Assembly (NCBI GenBank): GCA_033127725.1
Contig: AP026798.1
Location: 2,108,001-2,172,000, forward strand
Source: Bombiscardovia nodaiensis
Lineage (GTDB): Bacteria; Actinomycetota; Actinomycetes; Actinomycetales; Bifidobacteriaceae
Reading direction: 5' to 3'
DNA: 64,000 nucleotides
Translations under genes and position numbers: made by a program
The notes under the pieces: generated by a model
The model's input: only the letters and a program-made list of their open reading frames with translations
What the model was told of the DNA's origin: nothing
Databases searched by the model: none
Shown here: positions 63,208-64,000 of the stretch, piece by piece
Layout: the number at the start of each line of letters is the position of its first letter
Numbering within the stretch: position 1 is the stretch's first letter

Positions 63208-64000
63208 ATGCGAGACGAGGGTAACGAACACAGCGAGCACGACAGCAGCCACAGCGGACCGGTGGGCGCAGCCGCGCCCGTACCCGCAGCGGCAACGGCT
63301 CTCAGCCGACGCTCGGTCTACCGGCAAATAACAGCTCTCGCTATCCCTACCTTCGGCCAGCTCATAGCCGAACCCGCGTTTGTGATGATTGACACCGCCA
63401 TCGTGGGACACATCTCGGACGCAGCCATGGCGGGCCTGTCCATCGGATCCACGGTCGTGCTCACCACCGTCGGTCTATGCGTCTTCCTGGCTTATGGCAC
63501 CACTTCCAAGGTGGCCCAGCTCATGGGGGCCGGCAAACGCAAGGAAGGCATGGAAGTGGGCATAGACGGCATGTGGCTGGCCTTCGGCATCGGCATCGTC
63601 GTCTGCGCCCTGCTCGTGGCCTTCAGCACGCCCCTGTGCCACCTGATGGGTGCCCGGGGGCCGTCCTCATCGCCGCCCGCCAGTACCTGAACGCCACCAT
63701 TTTCGGCCTGCCCGCCATGCTCCTGGTCTACGCAGCCAACGGCATCTTCCGCGGTCTGCAAAAGGTCAGAATCACCCTCATCGCAGCCGTCACGGGAGCC
63801 CTACTCAACACTGGGCTTGAAGTGCTCTTCGTCTTTGGCCTGCACTGGGGAATCCTGGGATCAGGCGTGGCCACGCTGATTGCCGAATGGTATATGGGCA
63901 TTGTCCTGACCGTGCCAGCCCTCATCTGGGCGAAGAAAGAGGGAGCCAGCTGGAAACTGCGCCCAGCAGGCATCCTCGGTTCCGCTGGCGACGGCTTCCC
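63208..64000 (+). pseudogene. MATE family efflux transporter, frameshifted and cut by the window end
   Basis: From ATG 63208 (AGAGGA upstream) a hydrophilic leader of about 35 residues leads into MatE domain sequence: LAIPTFGQLIAEPAFVMIDT, AIVGHISDAAMAGLSIGS, then GTTSKVAQLMGAGKR. After CHLMGARG the family sequence changes frame to AVLIAARQYLNATIFGLPA and continues open to the window edge. One more G in the GGGGG at 63656-63660 restores the frame. DinF-type MATE proteins exchange Na+ or H+ for drugs or other organic compounds. The substrate is unknown. Confidence 0.85.

Overview
The window looks like a chromosomal segment from a high-G+C Gram-positive bacterium of the family Bifidobacteriaceae (Bifidobacterium, Bombiscardovia or a close relative). 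This is inferred from gene content and order, not from a database search. Markers are a Flp/Tad pilus cluster in the actinobacterial order ssd-tadA-tadB-tadC-pilin-tadE-tadE-like, actinobacterial myo-inositol-1-phosphate synthase, a dnaX-recR overlap, ppk1-mutT1-upp, dnaB-murT-gatD, and large cell-wall-anchored proteins with FIVAR, RCC1 and InlB-type repeats.

Layout. 1-3.8 kb: start of a zinc-ribbon protein, a PIN-toxin/antitoxin pair, the SRP RNA, GMP reductase and a 54-residue protein. 4-15.5 kb: UDP-galactopyranose mutase and two huge cell-wall subtilases (2 versus 10 FIVAR repeats). 15.9-22 kb: ino1, a bifunctional penicillin-binding protein (frameshifted), a DUF2188 protein, a membrane protein (frameshifted), a DUF5701-like protein and an EXLDI protein with an apparently leaderless promoter. 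22-27.7 kb: an internalin-like LRR protein, a DUF1266 protein, a membrane protein, a 54-residue membrane peptide and two small DNA-binding regulators with a phased operator array. 27.8-36.8 kb: recR, dnaX and the Tad operon. 37-44.7 kb: ppk1, mutT1, an unknown gene, upp, an EamA transporter and a frameshifted glycerophosphodiesterase. 45-54.5 kb: two paralogous double RCC1-propeller surface proteins flanking a UbiB kinase and a phasin-like gene. 55-58.7 kb: a GH1 glycosidase, an XRE/membrane pair, and tandem mazEF and dinJ-yafQ modules. 58.8-64 kb: gatD, murT, dnaB, a DnaA-box cluster and a frameshifted MATE transporter.

The most striking system is the pair of RCC1 surface proteins at 45.0 and 51.2 kb. 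Each carries two complete seven-blade RCC1 propellers joined by one InlB-type repeat, with an LPAAG-type anchor. Each has an uninterrupted run of ten G at the same three codons of its signal peptide. Adding or removing one G leads to an early stop in both genes, so the runs would act as on/off contingency switches. A second pattern is a direct-repeat element, CACATTCGAC-CACATT, upstream of the pilin gene, ssd, mazEF and the MATE gene, always in the same orientation to the downstream gene. It suggests a shared regulator.

Four genes are broken in ways that one extra G or C in a short run would repair. This could be systematic base-calling error or real decay, and it also bears on how far the poly-G lengths can be trusted. 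No tRNA, rRNA, CRISPR array or insertion sequence was recognised.
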